From: Streptomyces sp. NBC_01571
Lineage (GTDB): Bacteria; Actinomycetota; Actinomycetes; Streptomycetales; Streptomycetaceae
Assembly: GCF_026339875.1 (NCBI RefSeq)
Contig: NZ_JAPEPZ010000003.1
Location: 124,001-188,000, forward strand
Direction of reading: 5' to 3'
Length of the DNA stretch: 64,000 nucleotides
Positions 61,410 through 64,000 of this stretch are shown here, piece after piece. The notes below the pieces were generated by a model. The model was not told the DNA's origin. It worked only from the letters and a program-made list of their open reading frames with translations, and ran no database searches. The number at the start of each line of letters is the position of its first letter. The first letter of the stretch is position 1. Made by a program: the position numbers and the translations under genes.

Positions 61410-62399
61410 TCAGAAGCCGGGTGAGGGCTGCGCGGCGAGGGTGCGGTCGGCGTCGGGGAGCCAGGAGTCCGGCGGCCGTTCGAGCCAGTTCTCGGCCGAG
61501 CCGAGGGCTTGAGCGGCGTCGGCCAGAGCTCTCACTCCCGGGTGGCGAAGGCCGCGGCGCCAGACCAGGGAGACGGGCGAAAGAGGCACCGGGTCGGTCA
61601 GGGGACGCAGGGCCATCTCCGGAACGTCCGCGAAGTCGACGTTGGCCAGCACCGACCAGCCCTGCTTGCGCATGACCCGCCGGAACTCGACCTCGCCCTC
61701 GATCTTCGGGAAGGGCGGTGCCAGGTCGACACCGCGGCCCGCGAACAGGGCCCGCGCGTAGTCCGTCCATTCGGTGGTGTCCTCGTTGCCCGCGGCGGCG
61801 TACACGGTTTCGCCGGCCAGCGCGGCCAGCGGCACCCGCGGCAGGGCGGCCAGCCGGTGCTCCGGGGGCAGGTGCACCGCCAGTCGGTCATAGCGGATCA
61901 GCCGGTGTTCCAGACCGGCACGGACAGCCGCCGGCAGCCCGGCGACGCGGCCGAAGGAGACGTCGAGCCGGCCGTCCGCCATCTCGGCCGCCGCCCGCGT
62001 CAGGCCACTGTGGAACCGGGAGACGAACTCCAGGCCGGGAGCCGCCTCCCTGGCCGCTGCCAGGACGCGTGGCCCGGTGGAGCCGTGGAGCGCGACGTCG
62101 ACGATCAAAGGGCGGGCGTTCCCCTCGGCCGGGGTCTGCTCCAGTTCCCGGCCCAGCTGTTCCTGGGCGGCCAGAACATGCCGCACGACGGGCAGCAGCC
62201 GCTGCCCCTCGCAGGTCAGGGCCACATGCCGGGTGTCCCGCTCGAACAAGGCCCTGCCCCACACCCGTTCCAGGTGCCGGATGTCCCGGCTGAGTGCCTG
62301 CTGCGCGACGAACAGCCGGGCGGCGGCCCGGGTGAAGTGCAGCTCCTCGGCGACGGCCACGAAGGCGCGCAGCAGCCTGGGGTTGATGTCATGACGCAC
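61410..62399 (-). CDS. LysR-family transcriptional regulator
   Basis: A 329-residue full LysR protein. HTH: LRAFVAVAEELHFTRAAARL, FVAQQALSRDIRHLERVWGR, ALFERDTRHVALTCEGQRLL. Effector domain: LIVDVALHGSTGPRVLAAAR, GRLDVSFGRVAGLPAAVRAG, YDRLAVHLPPEHRLAALPRV. ATG 62399. It follows the aminotransferase-like gene by 30 bp on the same strand, so the two are probably co-transcribed. Confidence 0.88.
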   Translation of the reverse strand: MRHDINPRLLRAFVAVAEELHFTRAAARLFVAQQALSRDIRHLERVWGRALFERDTRHVALTCEGQRLLPVVRHVLAAQEQLGRELEQTPAEGNARPLIVDVALHGSTGPRVLAAAREAAPGLEFVSRFHSGLTRAAAEMADGRLDVSFGRVAGLPAAVRAGLEHRLIRYDRLAVHLPPEHRLAALPRVPLAALAGETVYAAAGNEDTTEWTDYARALFAGRGVDLAPPFPKIEGEVEFRRVMRKQGWSVLANVDFADVPEMALRPLTDPVPLSPVSLVWRRGLRHPGVRALADAAQALGSAENWLERPPDSWLPDADRTLAAQPSPGF

Positions 62400-62429
62400 G
62401 CCCCCATTCTCACCACGGGCGTTGCGGGG

Positions 62430-63758
62430 TCAGGGCGTGGGGCACAGGGTCAGGTGGCGGCGAGTGGGCGGGCGGGGGCCGGGTGCCGGAGCGGGGGCGG
62501 TGCCGCGGGCGGCCGGGTGGGGGCCGGCGGGGTGCGGGCGTTCCTCGCGGACGACGGCCTGCAGGGCGTGGCCGAAGCGGGTGATGTCGTCGGGGGTGGT
62601 GCCGTGGTGGAGGGATGCGCGCAGGGCGGTGCCCGCGGGGTGGTCCAGGAGCGGGATCTCCTGCGCGACCGTCTTCCACAAGGCGACGCCGCGGGCCGCG
62701 AGTTGACGGCGCACGAGCGCGGCGGGCAGCTCCCGGTGGCGGAAGGCGAGGATGCCGGACTGGACCAGGCCGGGCGTGATCAGTTCGGTGCCGGGTGTCT
62801 CCTCGACGGCGGCACGCAGGGCGGGCAGCAGCCGCAGCCCGTCGTGTCCGGCGGGCCCGGTGAGGGTCGCCGCGTGGTGGGCCAGGGCGGCGTTGAGGCC
62901 CGCGACGGCCGCGTTCTGCGGCGGGGGGCGGTGCGCGGCGGCCTCCTCGAACGTGTCCCGCAACCGGGGTGCCAGGTAGGCGAATCCGACGTCGTGGGGG
63001 CCGCGCAGGAACCTCCAGCCGTCGCCGGTCAGCAGATGGCATCCGATGCGGGCGGCGTCCACGGGGAGCTGGCCGGCGGCGTAGGAGGCGTCGACGGCGT
63101 ACAGGCACCGGTGCGGGGCGAGGATCCGCCCGATGGTCTCGACCGGGTTGACGATGCCGCGGCCGGAGGGGACGTGGACGACCGAGACGAGGGCGACGTC
63201 GTCGTCGATGTGCCGGGCCATCCATTCCAGGTCCAGGTCTCCGTCCTCGCGCAGCGGGACGACCTCGAGCCGGCAGCGGGTGCGGTCGCGCAGGGCGTAC
63301 AGGGCCGTCAGGTTGGCCACCCCCTCGTAGGGGGTCGTCCAGATCCGGTCGCCGCGGCCGGGGCCGAGTCGGCGGACCAGCGCGTCGAAGGCGGTGGCCG
63401 CGTCCGTGACGACGGCGGTGTCGGCGGCCGGGACGCCGAGCAGGGCGCCGAGACGGTCGTGGATCTCGGTGCGCAGGACGTGTTCGAGGTGTTCCTCGAG
63501 TTCGTGCGGCCCGTAACGGTCCTCACGGGCCGCGCAGTCGGCGACGAGTGCGCGTACGGCGGCGGGCATACGGCCCCAGCCTGCCGTGTCCAGATGGACC
63601 GTCCGGCCGCCCGGGCCGCCCGCCGCGTTCCGGTCGTCCCGGCTGCTGCGGTCCGTGCGGTCACTCCGGTCACTCCGGTCACTCCGGTCCGTGCGGTCGC
63701 TCGTGGGCGCGTAGTCCCTTCGGTCCTTCTGATCCGTGGATGACGGCGTCGCGTTCAT
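62430..63758 (-). CDS. Class-V aminotransferase-fold protein lacking the PLP lysine
   Basis: A 442-residue type-I-fold protein related to cysteine desulfurase/isopenicillin-N-epimerase enzymes: TVHLDTAGWGRMPAAVRALV, TDAATAFDALVRRLGPGRGD, VHVPSGRGIVNPVETIGRIL, YAVDASYAAGQLPVDAARIG (Asp-x-x-Gln motif). In the position of the Schiff-base Lys the sequence reads LTGDGWRFLRGPHDVGFAYL: Arg249 stands where GRKFLRGP has Lys. It may be non-catalytic or use another role. The N-terminus has a DRS/DRT repeat encoded by 9-bp units (63661-63687). ATG 63758 has GGGGAGG upstream. Confidence 0.82.
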   Translation of the reverse strand: MNATPSSTDQKDRRDYAPTSDRTDRSDRSDRSDRTDRSSRDDRNAAGGPGGRTVHLDTAGWGRMPAAVRALVADCAAREDRYGPHELEEHLEHVLRTEIHDRLGALLGVPAADTAVVTDAATAFDALVRRLGPGRGDRIWTTPYEGVANLTALYALRDRTRCRLEVVPLREDGDLDLEWMARHIDDDVALVSVVHVPSGRGIVNPVETIGRILAPHRCLYAVDASYAAGQLPVDAARIGCHLLTGDGWRFLRGPHDVGFAYLAPRLRDTFEEAAAHRPPPQNAAVAGLNAALAHHAATLTGPAGHDGLRLLPALRAAVEETPGTELITPGLVQSGILAFRHRELPAALVRRQLAARGVALWKTVAQEIPLLDHPAGTALRASLHHGTTPDDITRFGHALQAVVREERPHPAGPHPAARGTAPAPAPGPRPPTRRHLTLCPTP

Positions 63759-63838
63759 TTCCGGGGCCTCCCCCCGCTGTCGGGGCCATCGGCTGCCAGG
63801 ACGCGGGGGCCGCTGTGCGCGACCCGCCACGAGCAAGC

Positions 63839-63859
63839 ATTGCCAACATGCTTGGCAAT
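63839..63859. promoter_or_regulatory. Inverted-repeat operator candidate at the right edge
   Basis: ATTGCCAA (63839-63846) and TTGGCAAT (63852-63859) are perfect 8-bp inverted arms with a 5-bp spacer, about 80 bp upstream of the aminotransferase-like gene start. A further TTGCCAGGCA lies at the window end. A GntR, LacI or TetR-type site is plausible. Confidence 0.5.
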
Positions 63860-64000
63860 ATGTTGCCTAGCGAGGGGTCGCGGTGGCAACGCCGACTCCG
63901 GCGGCGCTCTAGCGAAAGGGCCGCGAAAGCGCTGTTCACCCCCTCGGAACCGGGGCCGACCGGGCCCGGAAGTAGGGCCGTTGACAAACTTTGCCAGGCA

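Noticed and set aside
61509..63743. 744-codon plus-strand frame opposite LysR and aminotransferase genes
   Set aside because: Val/Gly/Gln-rich shadow without RBS or domain.

Overview
The window reads as actinomycete DNA, most probably Streptomyces: very high GC with strong G/C bias at third codon positions, GTG and TTG starts, and families typical of the genus (XRE/DUF5753 regulators, HATPase_c_2 kinases, DUF1259, DUF5990, RsrR, mycothiol-dependent enzymes). All functions below come from reading translations and motifs by eye; no database search was run.

Positions 1 to about 46,100 are a mobile-element-rich accessory region. Ordinary genes alternate with intact and broken insertion sequences (IS3 at 40,942-42,226; an ISL3-type element at 30,204-32,582; remnants of IS5, IS481, IS3, IS1182, IS256, IS110 and others) and with gene fragments joined end to end. 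Functional islands inside it are: (a) an arsenic/organoarsenical resistance cluster, 2.7-6.4 kb: arsR divergent from flavoprotein, arsI C-As lyase and an MFS carrier; (b) a flavin-redox cluster, 12.9-16.8 kb: FMN reductase, MarR regulator, and a CE1758/CE1759-type luciferase-like monooxygenase with its partner reductase, with two matching MarR-type palindromes; (c) a TetR / SnoaL-like / SDR group, 17.8-20.2 kb, next to a decayed crotonase; (d) scattered orphan small genes, several of which look like immunity proteins of toxin systems (colicin-E-immunity-like at 32.3 kb, Imm35/YrhB at 44.9 kb).

From about 46.4 kb to the right end the character changes: no insertion sequences are recognisable and most genes are intact and compactly spaced. 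This part carries a DEAD-box helicase with a strong leader hairpin, the redox regulator pair rsrR/nmrA with paired 11-3-11 operators, a SAM methyltransferase, a LysR-like protein lacking its DNA-binding domain, a decayed acyl-CoA mutase, a histone-H1-like protein, DUF5990, a mycothiol-dependent enzyme, a GH15 trehalase/glucoamylase, a DMT transporter, a secreted serine hydrolase, a LysR regulator and a class-V aminotransferase-fold protein lacking the PLP lysine.

Stand-out observations are the cysteine-pair tails shared across the arsenic cluster, a perfect 35-bp inverted repeat at 20,319-20,390, an ISL3-type element carrying a colicin-immunity-like passenger, catalytic-residue losses in several otherwise intact enzymes, and three very small ORFs that look translated.
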